Positions 19,117 through 26,212 of a stretch of 64,000 nucleotides of DNA are shown in pieces. The DNA comes from Geodermatophilaceae bacterium NBWT11 (lineage in GTDB: Bacteria; Actinomycetota; Actinomycetes; Mycobacteriales; Geodermatophilaceae). The DNA lies in assembly GCA_014218215.1 (NCBI GenBank), contig CP043652.1, positions 3,596,001 to 3,660,000 of the forward strand, written 5' to 3'. Within the stretch, counting starts at the first letter, position 1; every line of letters starts with the position of its first letter. The notes beneath the pieces were generated by a model. It made no database searches. It was not told where the DNA came from and saw nothing but the letters and a program-made list of their open reading frames with translations. The position numbers and the translations under genes are program-made.

Positions 19117-20214
19117 GTGCGCATCGTCATCGCCCCGGACAAGTTCAAGGGCACGCTGGACGCCGACGGCGTGGCCGACGCGGTGGCCGCGGGCATCGCC
19201 CGGGTGCGGCCCGACGCCGAGGTCCTGCTGCGTCCGATCGCCGACGGTGGCGACGGCACCGTGGCCGCGGCCCTGCGCGCCGGGTGGCGCGCCGTGACCG
19301 CGACCGTGTCCGGTCCGGACGGCGCTCCGGTGACTGCGGTGTTCGCCGTCGACGGCGACACCGCCCTGGTCGAGCTGGCCACCGCGGCCGGGCTGCACCT
19401 CGCGCCGCCGGCGCCGCACACCGCGACCACCCGGGGTGTGGGCGAGCTGCTGGTGCGGGCCCTGGACGAGGGCTGCCGGCGGTTGGTCGTGGGCATCGGC
19501 GGCAGCGCCACCACCGACGCCGGCACCGGCATGCTCGCCGCGCTGGGCGTCCGGTTCACCGACGCCGACGGCGTCGACCTGCCCCCGGGCGGCGCGGCGC
19601 TGGCCCGGCTGGACCGGATCGACCCCACCGGGCTGGACCCCCGGCTGGCCGGCGTCGAGCTGTTGATCGCCACCGACGTGGACGCCCCGCTCACCGGCCC
19701 CCGCGGCGCCGCCCACGTGTTCGGCCCGCAGAAGGGCGCCGACCCCGGTCAGGTCGCCGACCTCGACGCCGCCCTGGCCCGCTTCGCCCTCGTGGTGCTG
19801 CGCGACCTGGACCTCGACGTCGTCGACGTGCCCGGCGCCGGGGGAGCGGGCGGCACCGCGGCCGGGGCGCTGGCCGTGCTCGGCGCCCGGATCACGTCCG
19901 GCGCGGACCTGGTCTGCGACCTGGTCGGACTGGACGAGGCGCTGGTCGGTGCCGACCTCTGCGTGACCGGCGAGGGTGCGCTGGACGCGCAGACGCTCAC
20001 CGGCAAGGGCCCGGCCGTCGTCGCCCGTCGCGCCGCGGCCGCCGGGGTGCCGTGTCTCGGGCTGGCCGGTGTCGTCCGGCTGGCGCCCGAGGAGCTGGCG
20101 ATCGCCGGGTTCACCGCCGCGCACGGGCTGACCGAGGTGGAGCCGGACGTGACGACCTGCCTGGCCGAGCCGGCCAGGCTGCTCACCGAGCTGACGGTCC
20201 GCGCCCTCAGCTGA
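19117..20214 (+). CDS. Glycerate kinase (GlxK/GarK family)
   Basis: 365 residues. The N-terminus RIVIAPDKFKGTLDADGVAD is the family signature. RPIADGGDGTVAA lies near residue 43, GIGGSATTDAGTGMLAALG near 128 and the C-terminal CVTGEGALDAQTLTGKGPAV near 285. It phosphorylates D-glycerate to 2- or 3-phosphoglycerate. GTG 19117 gives the family N-terminus; ATG 19105 would add four residues. No glyoxylate-cycle partners lie next to it. The end overlaps the convergent GyrI-like gene by 8 bp. Confidence 0.9.
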   Translation: MRIVIAPDKFKGTLDADGVADAVAAGIARVRPDAEVLLRPIADGGDGTVAAALRAGWRAVTATVSGPDGAPVTAVFAVDGDTALVELATAAGLHLAPPAPHTATTRGVGELLVRALDEGCRRLVVGIGGSATTDAGTGMLAALGVRFTDADGVDLPPGGAALARLDRIDPTGLDPRLAGVELLIATDVDAPLTGPRGAAHVFGPQKGADPGQVADLDAALARFALVVLRDLDLDVVDVPGAGGAGGTAAGALAVLGARITSGADLVCDLVGLDEALVGADLCVTGEGALDAQTLTGKGPAVVARRAAAAGVPCLGLAGVVRLAPEELAIAGFTAAHGLTEVEPDVTTCLAEPARLLTELTVRALS

Positions 20215-20803
20215 CCGGCTGGCGCAGGATCGTCCGGCGCTTCTCGGGGGCGGTGCGGCGGGGGTCGGTCAGGTAGACCTCGTGGTGCTTCCCCGAGGGT
20301 CGGAACCCGGCGCCGGGCAGGACCTCGCGGTGCAGCCGGTGCAGCACCGGGCCCTCGTCGTCGAACGGGCCGACGTGCAGGGTCTGCATGCACAGTCCCT
20401 CCGCCAGCGGTTCGAGCCGGACGTCGTCCAGCCGGGCCGGCGCCTTGGCGCGGGTGCGGTCGACCGCAGTCTCGACGTCGGCGGCACCGAGCCAGTCGGG
20501 CACCAGGAGGAGCAGGGTCCACTCCCAGACGGCCTTGTCCCGGCGGCGGGTGAAGGTGTCCATGTCCTCGGCCCACCACAGCCCCTCCAGCGGCGGGACC
20601 ACGTAGTCGCGGCCGGCGTCCTTGCTCGCGAACTTCAGTGCGTAGGCCACCGGGTAGAGCGCCTGGACCGCGACGCTGAAGACCTCGGTGTCCGGGTCGC
20701 CGTGCCCGTCGATCGCCAGGTAGGTCCGGTCGGGCACCTGGAGCATGCGGAACTCGCCGCGGTGGGCCCGGTAGACGTCGTCGTCCTCCAGATCGGTCGT
20801 CAG
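20207..20803 (-). CDS. GyrI-like small-molecule-binding domain protein
   Basis: About 198 residues. YLAIDGHGDPDTEVFSVAVQ, YPVAYALKFASK and VVPPLEGLWWAEDMDTF match the YtaB/GyrI-like family, which binds small ligands and is found alone or in MerR/AraC regulators. No DNA-binding domain is present. The conserved N-terminus begins at a CTG (20803) that overlaps the DinB stop (CTGA), so translation probably depends on coupling. The next ATG lies well inside the conserved region. Confidence 0.75.
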   Translation of the reverse strand: MTTDLEDDDVYRAHRGEFRMLQVPDRTYLAIDGHGDPDTEVFSVAVQALYPVAYALKFASKDAGRDYVVPPLEGLWWAEDMDTFTRRRDKAVWEWTLLLLVPDWLGAADVETAVDRTRAKAPARLDDVRLEPLAEGLCMQTLHVGPFDDEGPVLHRLHREVLPGAGFRPSGKHHEVYLTDPRRTAPEKRRTILRQPVS

Positions 20804-21300
20804 GTCACCAGCCCCCGCACGTAGGCGGCCTGCCCGGCGTGCTGCAGGTCGTCGGTGACCACGCTGACCAGTCGGACCCCGAGGGTCACCGGCGGGTCCC
20901 ACTGCTCGTCGACCACGCGGTCGAGGTCGCCGTCGGACAGCGTGCGCAGGTAGGTGGCCGTCGCAGCGTGCACCGCGCGGTGGTAGTCGAGGAGGGTGAC
21001 GGCCTCGGCGCGGAGCCGGGCGACGTCCTCGACGTCCATGCTGTAGCCGGTCTCCCGGTCGTCGAAGGGGAGCGCGAACCGCTGTGCGAAGCCCTGCGCG
21101 GTGTAGACCTGCTCGGTGCCGGCGACCTCGGCGACGTGGTCGTCCTGGACCCGGGTGAGGTGCCAGACCAGCCAGCCGATCGTGTTGGCCCCCGGCGCCG
21201 GGGCCTGGGCGAGCTGGTCGACGGTCAGGCCGTCGACGGCCCGGGTGACCACGCCCTCGATGTTGTCTAAGGCGGCTGCGAGCAGTTCGTCGGTGCGCAT
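20800..21300 (-). CDS. DinB-family protein (putative thiol-dependent hydrolase/transferase fold)
   Basis: 166-residue four-helix-bundle protein. WLVWHLTRVQDDHVAEVAG near residue 43 and DDLQHAGQAAYVRG at the C-terminus carry the His residues of the DinB/MDMPI metal site. In actinobacteria many members act with mycothiol or bacillithiol-type thiols, but the reaction here is unknown. It is the first gene of a two-gene unit with the GyrI-like protein (4-bp overlap). Confidence 0.8.
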   Translation of the reverse strand: MRTDELLAAALDNIEGVVTRAVDGLTVDQLAQAPAPGANTIGWLVWHLTRVQDDHVAEVAGTEQVYTAQGFAQRFALPFDDRETGYSMDVEDVARLRAEAVTLLDYHRAVHAATATYLRTLSDGDLDRVVDEQWDPPVTLGVRLVSVVTDDLQHAGQAAYVRGLVT

Positions 21301-21331
21301 GCGCGGTGGCCTACCCGGTGGTGGACGCCGG

Positions 21332-22477
21332 TCAACCGTTGAGCAGCTCGCCGCCCTCGACGAGCAGCCACCAGCCGCCCGCGACGAGGGCGATGGCGAC
21401 CAGCACCAGGAGGATCGTGGGCACGACCACCCAGCGGCGCTTGAACCGGAACCGCGGCTTGGGCGGGGGCGGAGCCTGCTGTGTGGTCGGGGCCGTGAGC
21501 TGCTCGGACAGCGAGCGGAGCTTCTCCTTGGCCCGGTGGGCGCGGCGGCGCAGGTCCTGGGGGTCGAAGCGCTGCACCTCGCCGCCGGCGTCGGCCCGGG
21601 GGGCCGGTTGCGGGGGAGTGGGGGCCTGGACCGGGGGCGGCGGTGGGGCTGCGGCCTGCGTCGCCGACTGCAGGGCGACCCGGGCCTGCCCCGGGGTGGC
21701 GCGCTGCTGCGGGTCGCGGGCCAGCATCGCCGTCAGCACCGGCTGCAGGGCCCCGGACCGGACCATCGGCGCGGGGTGGTCGGAGACGACCGCGAGCAGG
21801 GTGGCCATCGGCTCGCCCCGGTCGAAGGGCGGTCGGCCCTCCACCGCGGTGTAGAGCGTGGCGCCGAGTGACCACAGGTCGTCCTGCGGCTGGGGGTCGT
21901 GCCCCGTGGCGCGCTCGGGGGACATGTAGGCGGGGGAGCCCAGCACCGTGCCGGTCGAGGTCAGCGTGCTGTCCCCGGTGGTGGTGGCGATGCCGAAGTC
22001 GGTGAGGTGCGCGCGCCCGGCATCGTCGACCAGCACGTTGGCGGGCTTCACGTCGCGGTGCACGATCCCGGCCTGGTGCGCGGCGGTGATCGCGTCGAGC
22101 AGGTCCAGCCCGATCCGGGCGACCAGGTCCACCCGCAGCGGGCCGTACTCCTCGACCAGCTGGAGCAGGGTGCGGGACCGCACGTGCTCCATGACCAGCC
22201 AGGGCTTGCCGTCCTCCTCGAAGACGTCGTGCACCGTGGTGACGGCGGGGTGGTCGAGCCGGGCGGCGGCGCGGGCCTCGCGGAAGGTGCGCTCGCGCAG
22301 GACGGCGCGCTCCTCGGCGGTCACGTCGACGCCGAAGGTGACCTCCTTGACCGCGACCTCGCGGCCCAGCATCCGGTCCTCGGCGAGCCAGACGACGCCC
22401 ATCCCGCCGCGGCCGATCTCCTCGCGCAGCAGGTAGCGACCGGCCACGACGCGCTCGCCGGTGCCGGAGGGGTCCAC
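21332..22477 (-). CDS. Membrane-anchored Ser/Thr protein kinase
   Basis: 381 residues. The eukaryotic-like kinase domain spans about residues 14-265: Gly loop IGRGGMGVVW, Lys in VAVKEV, catalytic HRDVKPANVLVDD and metal-binding DFGIATT. A Pro/Ala-rich juxtamembrane segment follows, then a single membrane helix near the C-terminus (VVVPTILLVLVAIALVAGGW). Only about 15 residues lie outside and no PASTA or other sensor domain is present, so the activating signal is unclear. The GTG start is preceded by TAACTT-N7, a leaderless layout. Confidence 0.92.
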   Translation of the reverse strand: MDPSGTGERVVAGRYLLREEIGRGGMGVVWLAEDRMLGREVAVKEVTFGVDVTAEERAVLRERTFREARAAARLDHPAVTTVHDVFEEDGKPWLVMEHVRSRTLLQLVEEYGPLRVDLVARIGLDLLDAITAAHQAGIVHRDVKPANVLVDDAGRAHLTDFGIATTTGDSTLTSTGTVLGSPAYMSPERATGHDPQPQDDLWSLGATLYTAVEGRPPFDRGEPMATLLAVVSDHPAPMVRSGALQPVLTAMLARDPQQRATPGQARVALQSATQAAAPPPPPVQAPTPPQPAPRADAGGEVQRFDPQDLRRRAHRAKEKLRSLSEQLTAPTTQQAPPPPKPRFRFKRRWVVVPTILLVLVAIALVAGGWWLLVEGGELLNG

Positions 22478-22579
22478 GGGGCAGAAGTTACGCGGTGCGG
22501 GCGGTGGCCACCCGCCGGACGGGACCGCCTCGGATGGCCGGCGGCGGTGACCGGCGGGTGCCGGTCACCGCCGGAGCGG

Positions 22580-22705
22580 TCACTCCTGCTCGGGCTCGCT
22601 CTGCTCCTCGAGGGAGGCTGCCTGCTCCTCGGTCTCCTGCTCCAGGGCGATGTCGCGGGGCTGCGGCTCGCCGGATTCCATCTCGTCAGGGTGCGGTGTC
22701 GACAT
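22580..22705 (-). CDS. Small acidic Glu-rich protein
   Basis: 41 residues starting ATG 22705 and ending TGA 22580. It begins MSTPHPDEMESGEPQPRDIA and then is almost entirely Glu/Gln/Ala/Ser. There is no hydrophobic segment. It lies between the kinase and carbonic anhydrase genes, in a 290-bp gap otherwise empty. GGTGGG upstream is a weak ribosome site. Its composition differs from the random Arg/Pro/Gly-rich frames of this genome, which supports it being real, but the function is unknown. Confidence 0.5.
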   Translation of the reverse strand: MSTPHPDEMESGEPQPRDIALEQETEEQAASLEEQSEPEQE

Positions 22706-22764
22706 GCCGCCCACCCTGCGCCCGGACCTCGTCGTCCGCACCCCGGGTGTGTGAGGCTCGCCGC

Positions 22765-23289
22765 ATGCCGCTGTTCTCCTTCGAAGGCAAGCACCCCCAG
22801 GTGCACCCCGACGCGTGGATCGCCCCCACCGCGACGCTGGTGGGCGACGTGACGGTCGAGTCCGGTGCCTCGGTCTGGTACGGCGTGGTGGTCCGGGCGG
22901 ACTTCGGCGCCATCGTGATCCGAGCCGGGGCCAACGTGCAGGACAACTCGGTGCTGCACGGCGGCGACGACCCGGTCACCGAGGTCGGCCCCGGGGCGAC
23001 CATCGGCCACCTGTGCGTGGTGCACGGCTGCGTGATCGGGGCCGAAGCGCTGATCGGCAACGGGTCGACCGTGCAGGACGGCGCCCGGATCGGCCGGCGC
23101 GCCCTCATCGGCGCGGGCTCCCTCGTCCCGCCCGGGATGGTCGTGCCCGACGAGGTGCTCGCCCTGGGCTCCCCGGCCAAGGTGCGCGGGCCGCTCACTG
23201 CCGGCGCCGCGCAGTGGGTGGACGGCAACCCCTCGATCTACCAGGAGCTGGCTCGCCGGCACGCCGCCGGCGTCGAGCGGCTGGACTGA
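22765..23289 (+). CDS. Gamma-class carbonic anhydrase family protein
   Basis: 174 residues of left-handed beta-helix hexapeptide repeats. Three His fit the metal site: His65 (NSVLHGG), His82 and His87 (GHLCVVHGC). WYGVVVRADFGAIVIRAGANVQDNS is the conserved core (given here by residues 38-62). It probably hydrates CO2 as a trimer, although some relatives are inactive or bind other ligands. It is a stand-alone gene; ATG 22765 follows GAGGCT at a 6-base spacing. Confidence 0.85.
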   Translation: MPLFSFEGKHPQVHPDAWIAPTATLVGDVTVESGASVWYGVVVRADFGAIVIRAGANVQDNSVLHGGDDPVTEVGPGATIGHLCVVHGCVIGAEALIGNGSTVQDGARIGRRALIGAGSLVPPGMVVPDEVLALGSPAKVRGPLTAGAAQWVDGNPSIYQELARRHAAGVERLD

Positions 23290-23348
23290 CGCCGAGCCGT
23301 CGTGCGGACCGTATGGTCTCGGTCTCAGCCGGTGACGAGGGGGCGGGC

Positions 23349-23738
23349 GTGCGCAGAGCGGTCTTCGGGGTGCTGACGGTGGCGCTGTTCGTGTGGATGG
23401 TGCTGCTCTTCGCAGGGTCGCCGGGCACCCGGGACTTCGAGTACGACGGGGACGAGCCCGGGACAGCGACCGTGACCTGCGGGTCGACCGCCGCCGTGGG
23501 GTGGCCCTTCCGGACCCAGCCCGAGAGCGCCCGGTCCGAGGCCGGTGGGCCGCTCTCCGACGACTACGTCGACGGTGGGGTGCTCCCCGGCGACGTCACC
23601 CAGCAGTCGATCCTCGACCAGTGCCAGGACCTGCGCGCCACCCGGCTGGGCTTCATGACGCTGCTGGCCGTGCCCACCGCGCTGTGCGGGGTCGGCGCGC
23701 TCCTGCCGGGCCGCCGATCAGGCCAGCCGGCGCTGTAG
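23349..23738 (+). CDS. Small two-helix membrane protein, unknown function
   Basis: 129 residues. An N-terminal membrane helix (VFGVLTVALFVWMVLLFAG) is followed by an extracellular segment with two Cys (VTCGST, ILDQCQD) and a C-terminal helix (FMTLLAVPTALCGVGALLPG). GTG 23349 follows a GAGGGGG site. The -10-like TATGGT at 23312-23317 puts the upstream ATG 23313 inside the promoter. No family recognised. Its 3' end overlaps the convergent DUF2505 gene by 21 bp. Confidence 0.65.
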   Translation: MRRAVFGVLTVALFVWMVLLFAGSPGTRDFEYDGDEPGTATVTCGSTAAVGWPFRTQPESARSEAGGPLSDDYVDGGVLPGDVTQQSILDQCQDLRATRLGFMTLLAVPTALCGVGALLPGRRSGQPAL

Positions 23739-24194
23739 CGACTCGGCCTCCTTGCGGAGCACGACCACCGCGAGCTGGTCGACCGCGCCCTCGGCCTTGC
23801 GGCCCACGAACGGCGCGTCGACCTTCGAGGTGCCGGTGCTGTCGATCTGGCTGCCCGCTCCTGCGGCGGTGACCCGGCGCTCGCCCTCGAGGCGGACGTC
23901 GCGGCCGAACAGCTTCGAGGTGACGACGACGGTGCCGGTCGCGCCGTCGCCGGTCGCCGTCCAGGTGCGGACGTCGAGGAGCTCGACCCGGTCGCCGACG
24001 AACTTCGCGAACGCCTCGGGGATGCCCTGCGTCGGGACGGTGTACCGCGCGGTCGTCGTCGTGCCCTCGACGGACACCTCGCGCACCTCGGCGCCGAGCG
24101 CGGCCAGTGCCTCGCGGACGAAGGACTCGTCGGTGAGCGTGGCGATCAACTGGGCGGGCGGGGCGGGGACGGTGACGTCGTGGGTGAAGGACAC
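23718..24194 (-). CDS. DUF2505 family protein (SRPBCC-like)
   Basis: 158 residues. The start SFTHDVTVPAPPAQLIATLT and the C-terminal VDAPFVGRKAEGAVDQLAVV match the actinobacterial DUF2505 family, which has a START/SRPBCC-like fold and may bind a hydrophobic ligand. The function is unknown. GTG 24194 gives the family N-terminus. Confidence 0.8.
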   Translation of the reverse strand: MSFTHDVTVPAPPAQLIATLTDESFVREALAALGAEVREVSVEGTTTTARYTVPTQGIPEAFAKFVGDRVELLDVRTWTATGDGATGTVVVTSKLFGRDVRLEGERRVTAAGAGSQIDSTGTSKVDAPFVGRKAEGAVDQLAVVVLRKEAESLQRRLA

Positions 24195-24238
24195 CCGCTC
24201 ATGATCGTCGCGGTGCGCCGGGGCCGCTGGCCAGGGGA

Positions 24239-24275
24239 GTGGGGCGGGTGGGGCTCGAACCCACGACCCAGGGAT
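24239..24275 (-). repeat. Left attachment-site repeat: truncated 3' half of tRNA-Met
   Basis: 37 bp identical to 26099-26135, covering the anticodon-stem 3' strand, T-arm, acceptor strand and discriminator of the intact tRNA-Met. Beyond 24275 the similarity to the tRNA stops and no 5' half follows. This is the classical footprint of an element integrated at the 3' end of a tRNA gene. Confidence 0.75.
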
Positions 24276-24390
24276 GTGAGTCGCCGGGTGGGCAGTGCAG
24301 CGTCATTCCACCTTGTGCGCCTGCCCTGCTCAGATGAGGGTTGGGACCCAAGCGGCGTCCCACACCGTCCGACCGCGTGTGACCCCGCTG

Positions 24391-24582
24391 CTACCGCTGG
24401 CAGTCCTCGGTGCCGGTCGGCCCAGACTTGTCCGGACGGTCTCCAACCCCGCGTCGTCGCCAACGTCGGGCCCGCACGATGAGGACCAACAGCAGCAGGA
24501 GGTACCCGCCGAGGATCAGGAGGATCCACAACTCCGGAGGAGGCGCTCCGCCGATCAGGGGTGAGAGGGCTGCGGCGCTCAC
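24391..24582 (-). CDS. Small single-helix membrane protein
   Basis: 63 residues: a short N-terminus, a strong membrane helix (LWILLILGGYLLLLLVLIV) and a basic Arg-rich tail RARRWRRRGVG, so the C-terminus should be cytoplasmic. The GTG start overlaps the stop of the gene upstream (GTGA), making a two-gene unit inside the tRNA-flanked island. No homolog recognised. The size and topology resemble phage or toxin-type small membrane proteins, which is only a suggestion. Confidence 0.5.
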   Translation of the reverse strand: MSAAALSPLIGGAPPPELWILLILGGYLLLLLVLIVRARRWRRRGVGDRPDKSGPTGTEDCQR

Positions 24583-24716
24583 CCTTCGTCCATCCGTCGG
24601 AGGCGGCTCTGGACCGCACGCCGGACCCGCACCATCCGGCTCGTCGCGATCAGGTACGAGCCCAGCGCGGCGCCAGCGGCCCCGACGACCACGGCCAGGA
24701 GGTCTCCCTCGGTCAC
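24579..24716 (-). CDS. Very small membrane protein, first gene of the island pair
   Basis: 45 residues from GTG 24716. It has one hydrophobic segment (LLAVVVGAAGAALGSYLIA) followed by a basic tail (RMVRVRRAVQSRLRRMDEG). CAGACT lies 7 bases before the start, matching the leaderless pattern seen elsewhere in the window. The 4-bp overlap with the following membrane-protein gene supports both being translated. Confidence 0.45.
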   Translation of the reverse strand: MTEGDLLAVVVGAAGAALGSYLIATSRMVRVRRAVQSRLRRMDEG

Positions 24717-24916
24717 GCCACTCAGTCTGTCGGCCCCCCGACCTAAGGGCGCGGCATGGACCGACGGGCACCTCGCCGTGCTGGACGTCGGCTCGACACC
24801 ATGCTGTTCGCCATGGCGCCGAACGGAGGTCAGGCGATCGCGCAGGAAAATGCGTGGTGGGCAGCCGGTACCCCGTGCACTGTGACCGCAGGAGGTTCGC
24901 TGGTCAGTGGATCTCT

Positions 24917-25019
24917 ACAGGGTCGCGGGTTCAAATCCCGTCGGCCTTGTCCGCAAGGCCGTAGCTCAGTCTGGTAGAGCGGCAGCGTGCCTGGTCGACC
25001 CTGTCGGCCAGGCACGCTG
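24917..25019 (+). ncRNA. Circularly permuted tRNA-like structured RNA
   Basis: A tRNA 3' half comes first: T-stem GCGGG/CCCGT with loop TTCAAAT (24925-24941), then acceptor strand CGGCCTTG (24942-24949). A TCCG loop joins it to the perfectly matching 5' acceptor strand CAAGGCCG (24954-24961), which is followed by TA and a canonical D-arm, GCTC/GAGC with AGTCTGGTA loop (24964-24980). Next is a perfect 12-bp hairpin (24983-24994 with 25008-25019), whose loop holds GACCCTGT, complementary to ACAGGGTC (24917-24924) abutting the T-stem. No normal anticodon arm is formed. It could be a permuted tRNA, a tRNA-like regulatory RNA or the junction of two decayed tRNAs. Confidence 0.5.
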
Positions 25020-25405
25020 TGGATGACAGCAGACGCTTCTGGCAGAAGTCGGGGATGCCTGAGACGCTCATCGGGTCGATGGAGTTGGTGGCCGTCGACC
25101 TTGGCCGCGGCCTCGATGCATGCGTTGCCACGCCTGGCGCGTGCGTCCGTTGTGGAGGGGAGCTGCCCGTTCGAGACGGGCCCGTGCAGGCACCCGGGGC
25201 GGGCGCATGAGATCGATCAAACGCCCGCCCCGGCCACCGCTCCAGTAGCGCGACCCCGCGCGATGTCGACTCTCGAGAGCACCGCGGCGCCTGGTTGACG
25301 ATCATCGATGCATCCGTTGCCGTGCAACGGTCATGGCGACGGTGGCGAGACGGGCAGGCGCTTGTCTCGCCGGTTGCAGCAGTGCAGACATGGCCGCAAG
25401 GGGGT
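25020..25405. other. Island stretch without a convincing gene
   Basis: A 63-codon plus-strand frame (25019-25210) contains a CVRCGGELP cysteine pair but has weak codon bias and no clear ribosome site, so it is not called. The stretch also holds a long hairpin (25194-25233), the 8-bp palindrome TCTCGAGA near 25270 and the inverted repeat CCGTTGC-CGT-GCAACGG (25314-25330). Base composition is visibly less GC-rich than in neighbouring genes. Confidence 0.4.
25194..25233. terminator. 12-bp stem hairpin in the island
   Basis: Perfect inverted repeat 25194-25205 with 25222-25233; the 16-base loop contains GATCGATC. It lies about 175 bp downstream of the permuted tRNA-like element on the same strand and could end a transcript covering it. 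Confidence 0.45.
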
Positions 25406-26015
25406 TCAACCGGGACCGACTGTGTCGGCGGCCCCAAGAAGCCGTCCGATCCTGGCTAGGTGGACCAGGTCGATGGTCAGCTCGACTACCCAGCTGGCGG
25501 CGCCGGTGGTGACCAACTGCTCGTGATCCGGGAATGTTCGAGGCTCTCCGAGAAGCCCTAGGGGCCAGGCGATGCACAACAGGGCAGCGTCGCGCGAATC
25601 CCGCAAGCTGCGGGCTCGTTCCGGCAACTTCTCGTCCTGAGCAGTGCGTTCGCGCTCGTGGTCGACGTAAGGCTGTCGTCCTGGCCATCGGCGGGGGCGT
25701 TCGGTCCAGTTGCCCGATCGAACTTGCTCGTCACGCAGGTCGAACTGATCCACGCCCGGCCGCAGAACTGCGGCCCGGAGGGACCCGCCGGTGCTGACCC
25801 AATCGGTGACCCACTGATCGGCCGGCCCGAAGCCCGTCGGGCTGGTGTCGAGCTCCACTGAGTCGGGCCACCTCGGCGAGCCGGTTCAAGAGAACTAGCT
25901 CGACAGCGATTGCACCCCTCACCGCGATCGGGGTCACTAGGTCGTCGGTGAGGCGCCCACGAGGGTCGAGGGCCAGGCTGGCCAGGCGCATGGGAACGGA
26001 GTCGGCCCACGTCAT
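25406..26015 (-). pseudogene. Frameshifted GPP34 (Golgi phosphoprotein 3)-like gene
   Basis: From ATG 26015 one frame reads MTWADSVPMRLASLALDPRG, then an Ala/Val/Leu-rich segment ending LLNRLAEVARLS. The continuation VELDTSPTGFGPADQWVTDW is in another frame from about 25858 and runs to the stop at 25406. Joined, the two parts resemble the small actinobacterial GPP34 phosphoinositide-binding family (early GRL, then a PTG stretch and a WV tract). A single-base indel near 25860 explains the break. Alternatively these are two overlapping genes. The family call is tentative. Confidence 0.4.
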
Positions 26016-26098
26016 GGCTACATGGTCTCGTAGAGGATGTGCTGCCGGGCGCATCAGCTTCGCGACGATGCAGGAGCATGAACGCCGGGACAGCGACG

Positions 26099-26135
26099 GT
26101 GGGGCGGGTGGGGCTCGAACCCACGACCCAGGGAT
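26099..26135 (-). repeat. Right attachment-site repeat inside the intact tRNA-Met
   Basis: Exact 37-bp copy of 24239-24275, 1860 bp apart in direct orientation. Here it forms the 3' half of the complete tRNA-Met. The geometry, with the intact tRNA at one end and the orphan 3' half downstream of its 3' end, is that of a tRNA-integrated element. Confidence 0.75.
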
Positions 26136-26173
26136 TATGAGTCCCATGCTCTGACCGGCTGAGCTACCGCCCC
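26100..26173 (-). tRNA. tRNA-Met (anticodon CAT)
   Basis: 74 bases on the minus strand. The acceptor stem GGGGCGG pairs with CCGCCCC, the D-stem is GCTC/GAGC, the anticodon stem-loop is GGGAC-TCATAAT-style with CAT at 34-36, and the T-arm is GTGGG-TTCGAGC-CCCAC. The discriminator is A, and CCA is not fully encoded. Elongator Met is more likely than Ile2 (CAU read after modification), but the two cannot be separated with certainty here. Confidence 0.88.
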
Positions 26174-26212
26174 TCGTGTGCGGACAGCCTGCCATGCGGG
26201 TTGACTCGGGCC

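Noticed and set aside
24721-24729. CTCAGTCTG, identical to part of the tRNA-like D-arm at 24965-24973
   Set aside because: No acceptor, anticodon or T-arm surrounds it; a 9-base match is expected by chance.
25019-25210. Small plus-strand frame with a CVRCGGELP cysteine pair
   Set aside because: Codon third positions are not clearly biased, there is no ribosome site, and its 5' end coincides with the hairpin of the permuted tRNA-like element.
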